This document shows positions 15,970 through 22,821 of a stretch of DNA of 25,113 nt, piece after piece. A program made the translations under genes and the position numbers. The notes under the pieces are model-generated. The model was not told the origin of the DNA. It did not search any database and was given only the letters and a program-made list of their open reading frames with translations. Position 1 is the stretch's first letter, and each line of letters starts with the position of its first letter. Source of the stretch: Syntrophorhabdaceae bacterium PtaU1.Bin034. GTDB lineage: Bacteria; Desulfobacterota_G; Syntrophorhabdia; Syntrophorhabdales; WCHB1-27. The stretch spans positions 1-25,113 of the forward strand of contig MVRP01000053.1 in NCBI GenBank assembly GCA_002067405.1. Direction: 5' to 3'.

Positions 15970-17268
15970 TCATCTCCTTATCTTCTCAGTTTCCTCTCTT
16001 CGGCCCCTGTCCTCATTCCAGTAAGCCAGGAGAAAATCCTTCTTTTCCTCAAAGGTCCGGCAAAGACTCTCGATCTTCTCTTCCACTTCCGCCATGCTGC
16101 TCTCCCTGGTCTCGATAATGAAGGAAGCCGTCCTGCCCATGTACAGGGGTGTGAGTGATTTGAGCAGGTGTTCCCTGTTGAGCATCTCCTTATGGGCTGC
16201 CACCGCAAAGCAGTAAATGATCTCAGCCCAGATTTCGTCGGGCAACGAAAATTTGTCTTCATCCGCCCCGATAAGCGCTTTCAGATATCGGCCAACCTCA
16301 CGGCTGATGAGGCTTTCCCACAACCCTGCCAGTTCTCTCGCTCCGAGCTTGAACTTCTCAATCATGCCATGCACATTGACTCTCACCGGCTCGAGACCGA
16401 CATCGTAGGGAAAGCCGAACGTGGCTATTTTCTCCGATCCCTTTACCGATTGCCACACCATCCGGTATGTTTCCATCAGATCGAAGGTAGCGCCCACCAC
16501 CTGGGACAGCATGGAACTGAGGTCGGTCCCAGGGTCTTTAGGGTCGTGGATCTTGGCCCCCAGAAAAGACTGGCACGTCTTGAACCCGTTGGCCACAGCC
16601 GAGGTGGTCATCCATATGTCAATGCCGTACCGTGCCACGTCCGTTTCCCAGACTTCTTTCGAGAGATAGAACTTCGTCATCCTTCCCGAAAAACCGAAAT
16701 CGCCTCCTATCGGCTGCCGCACCTGCTTGCCGTAGAGCGCCCTTGTCAGGGGATAAATGATGTTGTTCGTTATTGTCCCGTCATACTTGTGCCTTTGATA
16801 CAGCGGGGCGACGTAATCAAAATCACTGAGCGCCGGTTTAAGGAGAAGCTCGACCCATTCGGGCGTAACGCTCCTCACATCAGCGTCGACAACCGCACAG
16901 GCTTCCGCTCCGAGCGAGTTCGCAACCTCGAATACGGTCCTGAAGGCGCTCCCTTTGCCAGGGATTCCATAGTATGGCGTGGCTATTTTATAAAAGGATT
17001 CAAGCCGGCTTGATACAAGAAGTGTTGCGAAATCCTTTATGGTGGTTGCATTTACCACATCCATCGTCCCGTCCGTCGAGCCTCCGTCGGAATTGACGAT
17101 CACCGACGTCAAATGGGGAAAATACTTGGCCAGACCTGCCTGGACGGCTTTTACCACATGGCCGATGGTCTTTGCGTTGTTGTAACTCGGTATGCCGACC
17201 ACGATATCGGCGTGGCCTATTTCTTCGATCTTGTTTTGGACCTCTTTCCTCAGGATCATTGTTTTCAT
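15970..17268 (-). CDS. GT-A fold glycosyltransferase (family 2/GT81-like), possible second compatible-solute synthase
   Basis: Inverting/retaining GT-A-type nucleotide-sugar transferase, soluble, 432 residues from the ATG at 17268. Visible features are ADIVVGIPSYNNAKTIGHVV (20-39), a donor site NSDGGSTDGT near 59-68, PGKGSA at 103-108 (as in GpgS enzymes), a DxD motif VVDADV with Asp 128 and Asp 130, and QPIGGDFGFS at 185-194 in the acceptor region. An all-helical C-terminal tail of more than 100 residues follows, resembling that of gpgS upstream. No signal peptide or membrane anchor is seen. A TTG at 17283 is an alternative start and neither has a strong Shine-Dalgarno. It lies 36 bases after gpgS, in the same frame. 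It may add a second sugar (mannosyl- or glucosyl-) to glucosylglycerate; the product is unknown. Confidence 0.7.
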   Translation of the reverse strand: MKTMILRKEVQNKIEEIGHADIVVGIPSYNNAKTIGHVVKAVQAGLAKYFPHLTSVIVNSDGGSTDGTMDVVNATTIKDFATLLVSSRLESFYKIATPYYGIPGKGSAFRTVFEVANSLGAEACAVVDADVRSVTPEWVELLLKPALSDFDYVAPLYQRHKYDGTITNNIIYPLTRALYGKQVRQPIGGDFGFSGRMTKFYLSKEVWETDVARYGIDIWMTTSAVANGFKTCQSFLGAKIHDPKDPGTDLSSMLSQVVGATFDLMETYRMVWQSVKGSEKIATFGFPYDVGLEPVRVNVHGMIEKFKLGARELAGLWESLISREVGRYLKALIGADEDKFSLPDEIWAEIIYCFAVAAHKEMLNREHLLKSLTPLYMGRTASFIIETRESSMAEVEEKIESLCRTFEEKKDFLLAYWNEDRGRREETEKIRR

Positions 17269-17304
17269 TGAGGAGGGGAGCAAGAACCTGGTTCGTACGG
17301 ACGG

Positions 17305-18513
17305 CTATTTATTGTCCTCCTCAACTGCGCTCCTTATCTCGTTGAGTATATCCGGAATGGCTGCGGTCACCCTGTCCCAGCTTTCGATGAGCGGCGTCCC
17401 TACGGGGTCTCCCATGATTATATCCGACGCCTCTTTTATTGCCGTCATAAATGTCTCGACCGCCAGGGTTTCCTCGTGCCGGTCATACTCAAGGCGGTTT
17501 ACCGCCGCATCATCTTCATACCACTTCACCATATCCTGTGCTGTTCTCACATAAGTGGCAATGAGTGTTTCAAAGAAGCGGTTGGGAAAGACAATGCCCT
17601 CTGACTTGAAAGTCCGAAGCAGGGATTGGCAGATATCGACTGCCATTTTATGAAGGCCTTTCGTCCTGTCTCTCGGGGATAGTTCCTGGTGCTTGTGGTC
17701 ATAGCCCTCCGAGATATCCACCTGGCATATGCGTCTCAATGCGGTATTCCGGTAGACTTCAGAGAGGACTCCCACCTCCAGCCCCCAGTCGCCGGGTATT
17801 CTGTTTATGCGGGCAAGGGTGGCATCCATGGAGAACTCGCCTGAAAGGGCATAGCGAAAGCTGTCGAAAAAGGTGAGAAGAGGAAGAGGCCCGAGGATCT
17901 TTTGCAGGCTCCGGATCAACGGCACCACAAGGAGACGCGTTACCCGGCCGTGCATCTTGTTTGTCACCCGGGCATAGTACCCCTTACAGAAATCGTAGTC
18001 GAGGTTAGGGTTAGCCACCGGATAGCACAGCCGCGCGAGCATGCTTCTGTCATAACCCACGATGTCGCAGTCATGAAGGGCAATAGCGTGCACGCCCTGA
18101 CCGGACAGGATGTAGCCAAAGGCCATCCAGACCGACCTTCCTTTCCCCACCTCTCCACCGTAGAGTTCCCGCGATTCAATCGTCCTGTAGATCTCCGACA
18201 TTGCCGGGCTGTTATTCCAGATGATTCTTGTCTCTTGAGGGAGGACGGAAAAAAAGTCCTTTGCGTGCTTGAACTCGTTCTTGCTGGCCGGTCCAAGCGT
18301 CACCACAATCTGCCGGATGTACTTTACCTCCTTAAGCTCCGAGACGATCCTTCTTAGCGCCTCTCCTTTCAATTCAGAGTAGAGAGACGGCAGGACAAGC
18401 GCGATAGGCCGCTCGCTCGTGTACGCTTCCAGCTGAGTTTCGATTGACTCGAGGAGAGGTTTGCCCATTCTGTGAAATGTGGCAATCACCCCCATCTGAT
18501 AGAAATCGCCCAC
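17305..18513 (-). CDS. gpgS: Glucosyl-3-phosphoglycerate synthase (GT81)
   Basis: Transfers glucose from NDP-glucose to 3-phosphoglycerate, the first step in making the compatible solute glucosylglycerate. The 402 residues show the N-terminal DFYQMGVIATFHR, VGKGRSVW at 122-129, the DxD equivalent HDCDI (Asp 148, Asp 150), FCKGYYARV at 175-183, HGRVTRLLVVPLI from 188, LSGEF at 223-227, GDWGLEVGVL at 241-250, and YDHKHQ (His 273/275), where known GpgS enzymes bind metal. The C-terminal tail of about 110 residues is helical and absent from short mycobacterial GpgS, but present in thermophile-type enzymes. The start is GTG, preceded two codons earlier by an in-frame stop, and the conserved DFYQ begins at once. 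A HAD phosphatase of the MPGP family is divergent from it. Mannosyl specificity cannot be fully excluded. Confidence 0.85.
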   Translation of the reverse strand: MGDFYQMGVIATFHRMGKPLLESIETQLEAYTSERPIALVLPSLYSELKGEALRRIVSELKEVKYIRQIVVTLGPASKNEFKHAKDFFSVLPQETRIIWNNSPAMSEIYRTIESRELYGGEVGKGRSVWMAFGYILSGQGVHAIALHDCDIVGYDRSMLARLCYPVANPNLDYDFCKGYYARVTNKMHGRVTRLLVVPLIRSLQKILGPLPLLTFFDSFRYALSGEFSMDATLARINRIPGDWGLEVGVLSEVYRNTALRRICQVDISEGYDHKHQELSPRDRTKGLHKMAVDICQSLLRTFKSEGIVFPNRFFETLIATYVRTAQDMVKWYEDDAAVNRLEYDRHEETLAVETFMTAIKEASDIIMGDPVGTPLIESWDRVTAAIPDILNEIRSAVEEDNK

Positions 18514-18576
18514 GCCTTACCCCGCCGGGAACTATCGATTACACGTGACCAAATGAAATGAACGAGCGCTATAAAT

Positions 18577-18605
18577 AGTATAAGAAGGCTGAGTCCCCGG
18601 ATCAA
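18577..18605 (-). promoter_or_regulatory. Candidate sigma70-type promoter for gpgS and the solute operon
   Basis: On the minus strand TTGATC (18605-18600) and TATACT (18582-18577) are separated by exactly 17 bases, about 64 bases before the gpgS GTG. It is one of the best promoter matches in the window and could drive gpgS plus at least the next two genes. Confidence 0.55.
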
Positions 18606-18641
18606 CGACAACTTGCAAATACTCGTTCCATGACTTAACTT

Positions 18642-19508
18642 ATGCCCGTGAGTTACGTTGTCTTCACGGACCTTGACGGAACACTCCTTGATGATGCGTA
18701 CTCTTTTGCCCCCGCCCTTCAGTCCCTGAGCCAAATCAGGGAGGCCTCAATTCCCCTCGTGATCTGCTCAAGCAAGACCAGGAAAGAAATCGAATACTAC
18801 AGGGGAAAGCTGGAGAACCATGATCCTTTCGTCTCGGAAAACGGCGGAGGTGTTTTCGTGCCGACCGGTTACTTCGGATTTCGGGTTGTGGATTTTGAAT
18901 TTGCGGAGGAGCCCGGAGCGGATGTCGTTCATCAGACCGTGTTCGGGGCGGATGTGGAATACGAGGCTATCTGTCTCGGCGTCCCTTACCCCAAGCTGAG
19001 GGATGCCTTGGCCACCTTGCGCAGGAACGGCTGCCGCGTGAGGGGCTTCGGCGACATGTCGGTCCAGGAAATTGCCGGAGAAACGGGGCTTCCCCTTGAT
19101 CAGGCCCGGATGGCGAAGGAACGTGATTTCGACGAGCCCTTCCTGATTGAAGGCAGCAAGAACGAACGGGAGCAAATCTTTCGCGCCGTCAGGGAAATGG
19201 GCCTGCAGGTGAGCCGGGGCCGTCGTTTCTATCACCTTACAGGCAGCAACGATAAAGGCAGGGCAGTGAAGATTCTGTCCGACCTGTTCAGGGCGACCGC
19301 CGGGAACCCCATCGTCACGATCGGCCTGGGCGGAGACCCCAATGACCTTTCCATGCTTCAGACCGTAGACCATGCCATTATGGTGCAGAAACCCGACAGC
19401 GGTTACGACCCGGCGCTTCTGAGCCAGGGCGGCTTCATCAAAGCCGACGGACCCGGACCTGTGGGATGGAACAAAGCGATTCTCGGACTGTTGCGGGGAG
19501 AAATGTAG
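18642..19508 (+). CDS. gpgP: Mannosyl-/glucosyl-3-phosphoglycerate phosphatase (HAD-IIB, MPGP family)
   Basis: Cytoplasmic Mg-dependent phosphatase that removes phosphate from glucosyl- (or mannosyl-) 3-phosphoglycerate, yielding the free osmolyte. The 288 residues show motif I DLDGTLLD (nucleophile Asp 10, acid Asp 12), motif II ICSSKTRKE (Ser 43/44), ENGGGVF (66-72), the family-typical RDFDEPFLIEG (161-171), motif III Lys 205 in GSNDKGRA, and motif IV GLGGDPNDLSML (228-239). Motif IV is slightly odd: most relatives read LGDxxND, whereas here the first acid is displaced by one (G231-D232). No Shine-Dalgarno precedes the ATG; a GTG two codons later is an alternative. It is divergent from gpgS, 128 bases apart, strongly suggesting pathway partnership. 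The call is secure at family level; substrate is inferred from gpgS. Confidence 0.87.
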   Translation: MPVSYVVFTDLDGTLLDDAYSFAPALQSLSQIREASIPLVICSSKTRKEIEYYRGKLENHDPFVSENGGGVFVPTGYFGFRVVDFEFAEEPGADVVHQTVFGADVEYEAICLGVPYPKLRDALATLRRNGCRVRGFGDMSVQEIAGETGLPLDQARMAKERDFDEPFLIEGSKNEREQIFRAVREMGLQVSRGRRFYHLTGSNDKGRAVKILSDLFRATAGNPIVTIGLGGDPNDLSMLQTVDHAIMVQKPDSGYDPALLSQGGFIKADGPGPVGWNKAILGLLRGEM

Positions 19509-19510
19509 GA

Positions 19511-19538
19511 GGACACGCCTTATTCAGAGGGTGTGTCT
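19511..19538. terminator. Hairpin between convergent gpgP and trmI (weak bidirectional terminator candidate)
   Basis: GACACGCC (19512-19519) pairs with GGTGTGTC (19530-19537) across a 10-base loop with one G-T pair. It sits in the 11-base gap and the first codons of the trmI 3' end. No T-run follows on either strand, so termination is uncertain. Confidence 0.3.
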
Positions 19539-20335
19539 CCCGTACCGCTCGTGATCCCCCTCACCATCTCGATCTTCCTGCAAAAGAGCAGGTATCCGGT
19601 ATGTCCGATCATACGGTCTTCCGGCCGTACACGGGCAGCCACCGTCTTATACATGCGGAACAGGATCTCCATGACCTCCACATCGCCAAAACCCTGTCGA
19701 AGGGCGGGAAGCGTGTCCGACACCTGGTTTGCCGTGGGGACAATGAAGCCCGCAACTGCGCCCCCCTTCAGCAAGCTCCATACCTTCTCGGTAAAGAGCC
19801 ACGGTTCCCGCACGTCTATGAAGGCTGCGTCGAACCGGCTACCGCCGGATGGATCCGCTTCGGAAGGGTTGAACTCGAGCACATCCACGTTATGCAGCTC
19901 TATGTTTGGTGATTCCCGGTATTTTTCTATGTTCTTTCGTGCGTTCTTATGATGTCGCTCCTCTTTCTCGATGGAAACGACCGACCCGTCGGGGCCTACC
20001 ACACGGGAGAGAAGAAGTGTGAGGGCGCCGCTTCCCGTGCCGACCTCAAGTACCCTGGAGCCGCATCCGATGTTCAGCTTCGAGCAGATGAAGAAGGCGT
20101 CTTTGGGGAAAATGATCTGTGTCTCGCGCCTCACCCCATACATGATAATGTTCTCGATAGTGGGCTGAAAGACCTCGTATTCGCCGAATCTGGTTCCCCA
20201 GGGACAGCCCGCAACGGATTCAAAGGGCAGGATCCCGCCCTTCCCGTGAAACGACTTCCCTTTCTCGAGTCTTTTGAGATACTTCTTGTCCCTGTAGACT
20301 ACTACGACGAAGTCGTTCTCCTGCATTACGTCCAT
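19520..20335 (-). CDS. trmI: tRNA (adenine(58)-N1)-methyltransferase
   Basis: Class I SAM-dependent enzyme that forms m1A58 in the T-loop of tRNAs. The 271 residues contain the small N-terminal beta domain, QPTIENIIMYGVRRETQIIF with FPKD at 76-79, SAM motif I LEVGTGSGALT at 96-106, the acidic end of strand 2 (SIEKEE, 121-126), and the catalytic-site region FIDVREPW (172-179, Asp 174). Toward the C-terminus RPEDRMIGHTGYLLF is the signature of bacterial/archaeal TrmI. Length is normal. The ATG has AGGGG 7 bases upstream; an ATG three codons later is possible. It is convergent with gpgP (11-base gap), transcribed alone from its own promoter, and not obviously linked to the solute genes. Confidence 0.92.
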   Translation of the reverse strand: MDVMQENDFVVVVYRDKKYLKRLEKGKSFHGKGGILPFESVAGCPWGTRFGEYEVFQPTIENIIMYGVRRETQIIFPKDAFFICSKLNIGCGSRVLEVGTGSGALTLLLSRVVGPDGSVVSIEKEERHHKNARKNIEKYRESPNIELHNVDVLEFNPSEADPSGGSRFDAAFIDVREPWLFTEKVWSLLKGGAVAGFIVPTANQVSDTLPALRQGFGDVEVMEILFRMYKTVAARVRPEDRMIGHTGYLLFCRKIEMVRGITSGTGDTPSE

Positions 20336-20386
20336 CTTTAACCCCTGTGCCCTCTATTTCCGTCTTTTGCGAATAAAAGAAGTCTT

Positions 20387-20415
20387 AATCTATTACAGAC
20401 CCCTGTTTTTGTCAA
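20387..20415 (-). promoter_or_regulatory. Candidate promoter for trmI
   Basis: A perfect -35 TTGACA (20415-20410) lies 17 bases before TAGATT (20392-20387) on the minus strand, giving a leader of about 45 bases before the trmI ATG. Confidence 0.55.
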
Positions 20416-20438
20416 AGCCTTAAAGCCCCGAGAAATGC

Positions 20439-20456
20439 GCCGTCCTTGCGGGCGGC
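20439..20456. repeat. Compact GC-rich hairpin in the trmI/smr divergent region
   Basis: GCCGTCC-TTGC-GGGCGGC forms a 7-bp stem (one G-T pair) with a tetraloop. It is upstream of both the trmI and smr promoters and has no U-tract. Role unknown. Confidence 0.4.
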
Positions 20457-20469
20457 CTTCCTTGGCCCC

Positions 20470-20498
20470 TTGAACTCGTTTCACTTATCGGTTTTAAT
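20470..20498 (+). promoter_or_regulatory. Candidate promoter for the Smr-domain gene, implying a near-leaderless mRNA
   Basis: TTGAAC (20470-20475) and TTTAAT (20493-20498) are 17 bases apart. Transcription would begin around 20504-20506, only a few bases before the GTG/ATG at 20506/20509. No Shine-Dalgarno is present there, consistent with a leaderless transcript. Confidence 0.4.
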
Positions 20499-20508
20499 TA
20501 TACCTGTG

Positions 20509-21201
20509 ATGAAGGAAAAAGAGTCTATTTACCAGGTTTTCGGGACTCTCCAGGAGTTTATCAAGGACCACAGGATTCGTTTGACCGAAGAGAGGCGCCG
20601 GATCCCGCAGGAGAAGCATCCCAGGCAAGAGCAGAGCCAGCAGGACGACGGCGAAGCCTTCCTGGAAGCGATGAAAGATGTAAAGAAGGTCAACAGGAGC
20701 AACGAACGCATGCGGGAAATGCCGAAGGATGCCAAAGGTCTCGCGCTTCCGGAAAAAGAGAGCGACCGGACAACCATGGACGAAATACTGAAGGAGACTT
20801 ACACCTTCAACGTTATCAACCTCCCCGAATACATGGAGGGGTATGTGGACGACGTTAATCCCCTCATAATGGAAAAACTGCGCAGGGGGGAGTTCTCCGT
20901 TCAAAAGGTCCTCGATCTTCACGGCCTTTCTGCCAGGGACGCGTACGATGCGTTTCACGAGTTCGCCGGGCAGGCGGTCCAGACAGGACTGCGATGCGTC
21001 AAAATCATTCACGGGAGAGGTCTGAAATCGAAAGATGGTCCGGTGCTGAAGGAAAAATTGAAGGGATGGATCGTGCGCGCCATGCACAGAAAATGGGTCG
21101 TTGCCTTCGCAAGTTCAAAAATGAGGGACGGGGGTCCGGGAGCAACCATCATTCTGCTCAGATCAAGGGCGCAAAAGAAACGGCTCCATATCATAGGATA
21201 A
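20509..21201 (+). CDS. Smr-domain protein (putative endonuclease/nucleic-acid binding)
   Basis: Protein of 230 residues. The N-terminal half (about 1-115) is highly charged and probably helical, rich in Arg, Glu and Lys. The C-terminal Smr domain (about 130-220) carries LDLHG at 135-139, IIHGRG at 166-171 and GGPGATIILL at 208-217, the standard signatures of MutS2-C-terminal-like Smr nickases/RNases. The MutS ATPase core is absent, so it is a stand-alone Smr protein of the kind seen in many proteobacteria (SmrA/SmrB type). The frame is open to a TTG at 20446, but that lies in a hairpin loop upstream of the likely promoter. The ATG at 20509 (or the GTG just before it) is preferred. Physiological role in this organism is unknown. 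Confidence 0.85.
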   Translation: MKEKESIYQVFGTLQEFIKDHRIRLTEERRRIPQEKHPRQEQSQQDDGEAFLEAMKDVKKVNRSNERMREMPKDAKGLALPEKESDRTTMDEILKETYTFNVINLPEYMEGYVDDVNPLIMEKLRRGEFSVQKVLDLHGLSARDAYDAFHEFAGQAVQTGLRCVKIIHGRGLKSKDGPVLKEKLKGWIVRAMHRKWVVAFASSKMRDGGPGATIILLRSRAQKKRLHIIG

Positions 21202-21206
21202 AGGCG

Positions 21207-21244
21207 GTTGAGTGGGGAGCAAACAGTTGAGTGGGGACAGACAG
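21207..21244 (+). repeat. Two imperfect tandem copies of a 19-bp unit
   Basis: GTTGAGTGGGGA recurs at 21207-21218 and 21226-21237, each followed by a related 7-base tail, in the 164-base gap between the Smr gene and proC. It resembles dispersed short repeats of the TGGGGACAGAC type, but a genome comparison would be needed. No coding potential. Confidence 0.5.
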
Positions 21245-21319
21245 TGAAAAGGTTTAGGCCTTGCCTTACTCAGCTCGCCCAACTGCTTTTAACCGGTTCT
21301 TACACACCCAGTTTTGTCT

Positions 21320-21347
21320 TTCAAATGTGAAGCTCATCTGCTATAAG
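21320..21347 (+). promoter_or_regulatory. Weak promoter candidate for proC
   Basis: TTCAAA (21320-21325) and TATAAG (21342-21347), spacer 16, lie just before the proC Shine-Dalgarno. With this promoter the transcript would start only about 12 bases before the ATG. The -10 is good and the -35 is poor. Confidence 0.3.
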
Positions 21348-21365
21348 AGAGGATCAGGAGGAAAC

Positions 21366-22166
21366 ATGAAAAGAGTCGGCATAATGGGTCTGGGAAACAT
21401 GGGGGAAGCCATACTTCGTGCCTTGGTTGGCGCAGGTCTCGATAAAGGCGGGATCCTCTCCTTTGAAATAAAGCCTGCAAGAATAAAGGCCATCAAGGAA
21501 TCATACGGCGTCGAGATCGTAAAAGACGCGAAAGAACTGGTCGCCCGAACCGATTACCTCGTAGTGGCGGTCAAACCCCAGGATGCAAAAGCGGCCTTAG
21601 CTGCAATAGGTCCGTCCATGACCGATTCAAAGATCCTCATCTCCATAATGGCAGGGACGACGACATCGACCATTATATCGATGATCGAGAAACCCGCCAA
21701 AGTAGTTAGGATCATGCCCAATATCTGCATATCCATCGGGGAGGGAGCACTGGGCATAGCCGCAAACTATCTCCTGTCAAAAGACGAGCTGGATTCCGTA
21801 GAGGCGTTTCTCAAACCGCTCGGACGCATCGTCGAGGTCACCGAAGAGCAGATGGACGCGGTAACGGCCCTTGTGGGCAGCGGCCCTGCCTTCTTCCTGT
21901 CCTTTCTCGAGGCCATGATAGACGGCGGCGTCCGGATGGGATTGCCGCGGGACAAAGCGCGGGATCTGGCGATACAGACAATCAAAGGCACTATCCTGAT
22001 GCTGGACAAGGAGAAAATGCATCCGGCCCTTATGAAAGAAATGATCACTTCCCCGGGCGGCACGACCATTGCCGGACTCGTCGTGCTCGATGAAAGGGGC
22101 GTCAAAGGAAACGTGGTCCGCGCCCTGGAAGCAGCCCAAAACCGCTCCAGAGAGTTATCCAAGTGA
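21366..22166 (+). CDS. proC: Pyrroline-5-carboxylate reductase
   Basis: Final step of proline synthesis: NAD(P)H-dependent reduction of pyrroline-5-carboxylate in the cytoplasm. The 266 residues show the N-terminal dinucleotide loop GIMGLGNMGEAI (5-16), VAVKPQD near 66-72, RIMPNICISIGEG near 119-131, and the C-terminal dimer region with GSGPAFFLSFLEAM and the signature SPGGTTIAGL. Length is typical. The ATG at 21366 has AGGAGG with 4-5 bases spacing, better than the in-frame upstream codons. The stop overlaps the pcm start by one base (TGATG), so the two are probably co-translated. Proline is itself a common osmolyte, which fits the neighbourhood, but the enzyme is also housekeeping. Confidence 0.95.
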   Translation: MKRVGIMGLGNMGEAILRALVGAGLDKGGILSFEIKPARIKAIKESYGVEIVKDAKELVARTDYLVVAVKPQDAKAALAAIGPSMTDSKILISIMAGTTTSTIISMIEKPAKVVRIMPNICISIGEGALGIAANYLLSKDELDSVEAFLKPLGRIVEVTEEQMDAVTALVGSGPAFFLSFLEAMIDGGVRMGLPRDKARDLAIQTIKGTILMLDKEKMHPALMKEMITSPGGTTIAGLVVLDERGVKGNVVRALEAAQNRSRELSK

Positions 22167-22813
22167 TGCATAACGAATATTACAGCAGGCGACAGCAGAT
22201 GGTTCAGACCCTCATCGACCGGGGCATACGAGACCCCGGGGTGTTGGAGGCATTTCGGAAGGTGCCGCGCCACCTCTTTCTGGACGAAGCCCTTTGGCCG
22301 CAGGCTTACAGCGACCATCCCATACCGATCGGCGAGAAGCAGACAATTTCGCAGCCTTACATCGTGGCGCTCATGACCGAAGCTCTTCAACTGACCGGGA
22401 CCGAGAAGGTCCTTGAAGTGGGAACAGGCTCCGGGTACCAGGCTGCCATACTGGGCGAGCTGGCGGACCAGGTTTTTAGCATCGAACGGATCCCCGGTCT
22501 GGCAAAGAGGGCGCGCAAGGTGCTGGACAGGCTGAAATATACCAACATAGTAATCCGTATCGGGGACGGGACCGAGGGGTGGCGCGATGAACAGCCTTTC
22601 GACGCGGTCATCGTCACCGCTGCCGCGCCCGATGCACCCGACCCCCTCCTGAAACAGCTCAAGATCGGCGGCAGGCTGATCATGCCCATCGGGGACGAGA
22701 ACATACAGGACCTCATGCTGTACGTGAAAGAGGGTGAGGACCGGTACCGCGAGGAAGATCTCGGGGGATGCCGGTTCGTCAAGCTCGTAGGCGAGTACGG
22801 CTGGACAGCATAG
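22166..22813 (+). CDS. pcm: Protein-L-isoaspartate O-methyltransferase
   Basis: SAM-dependent repair enzyme that methylates isoaspartyl residues formed by ageing or stress, allowing return to normal aspartate. The 215 residues contain the family block IGEKQTISQPYIVA (55-68), SAM motif I LEVGTGSGYQA (83-93), VFSIERIPGLA after it, and DAVIVTAAAPDAPDPLLKQL, ending with the typical IGGRLIMPIG segment. The ATG at 22166 shares its first base with the proC stop; a GTG one codon earlier is an alternative. It is followed by murJ after an 8-base gap. Length and motifs are complete. Confidence 0.95.
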   Translation: MHNEYYSRRQQMVQTLIDRGIRDPGVLEAFRKVPRHLFLDEALWPQAYSDHPIPIGEKQTISQPYIVALMTEALQLTGTEKVLEVGTGSGYQAAILGELADQVFSIERIPGLAKRARKVLDRLKYTNIVIRIGDGTEGWRDEQPFDAVIVTAAAPDAPDPLLKQLKIGGRLIMPIGDENIQDLMLYVKEGEDRYREEDLGGCRFVKLVGEYGWTA

Positions 22814-22821
22814 GTCTCACC

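Noticed and set aside
18768..19373. Minus-strand open frame opposite the HAD phosphatase
   Set aside because: All HAD motifs are on the plus strand; this frame has no support.
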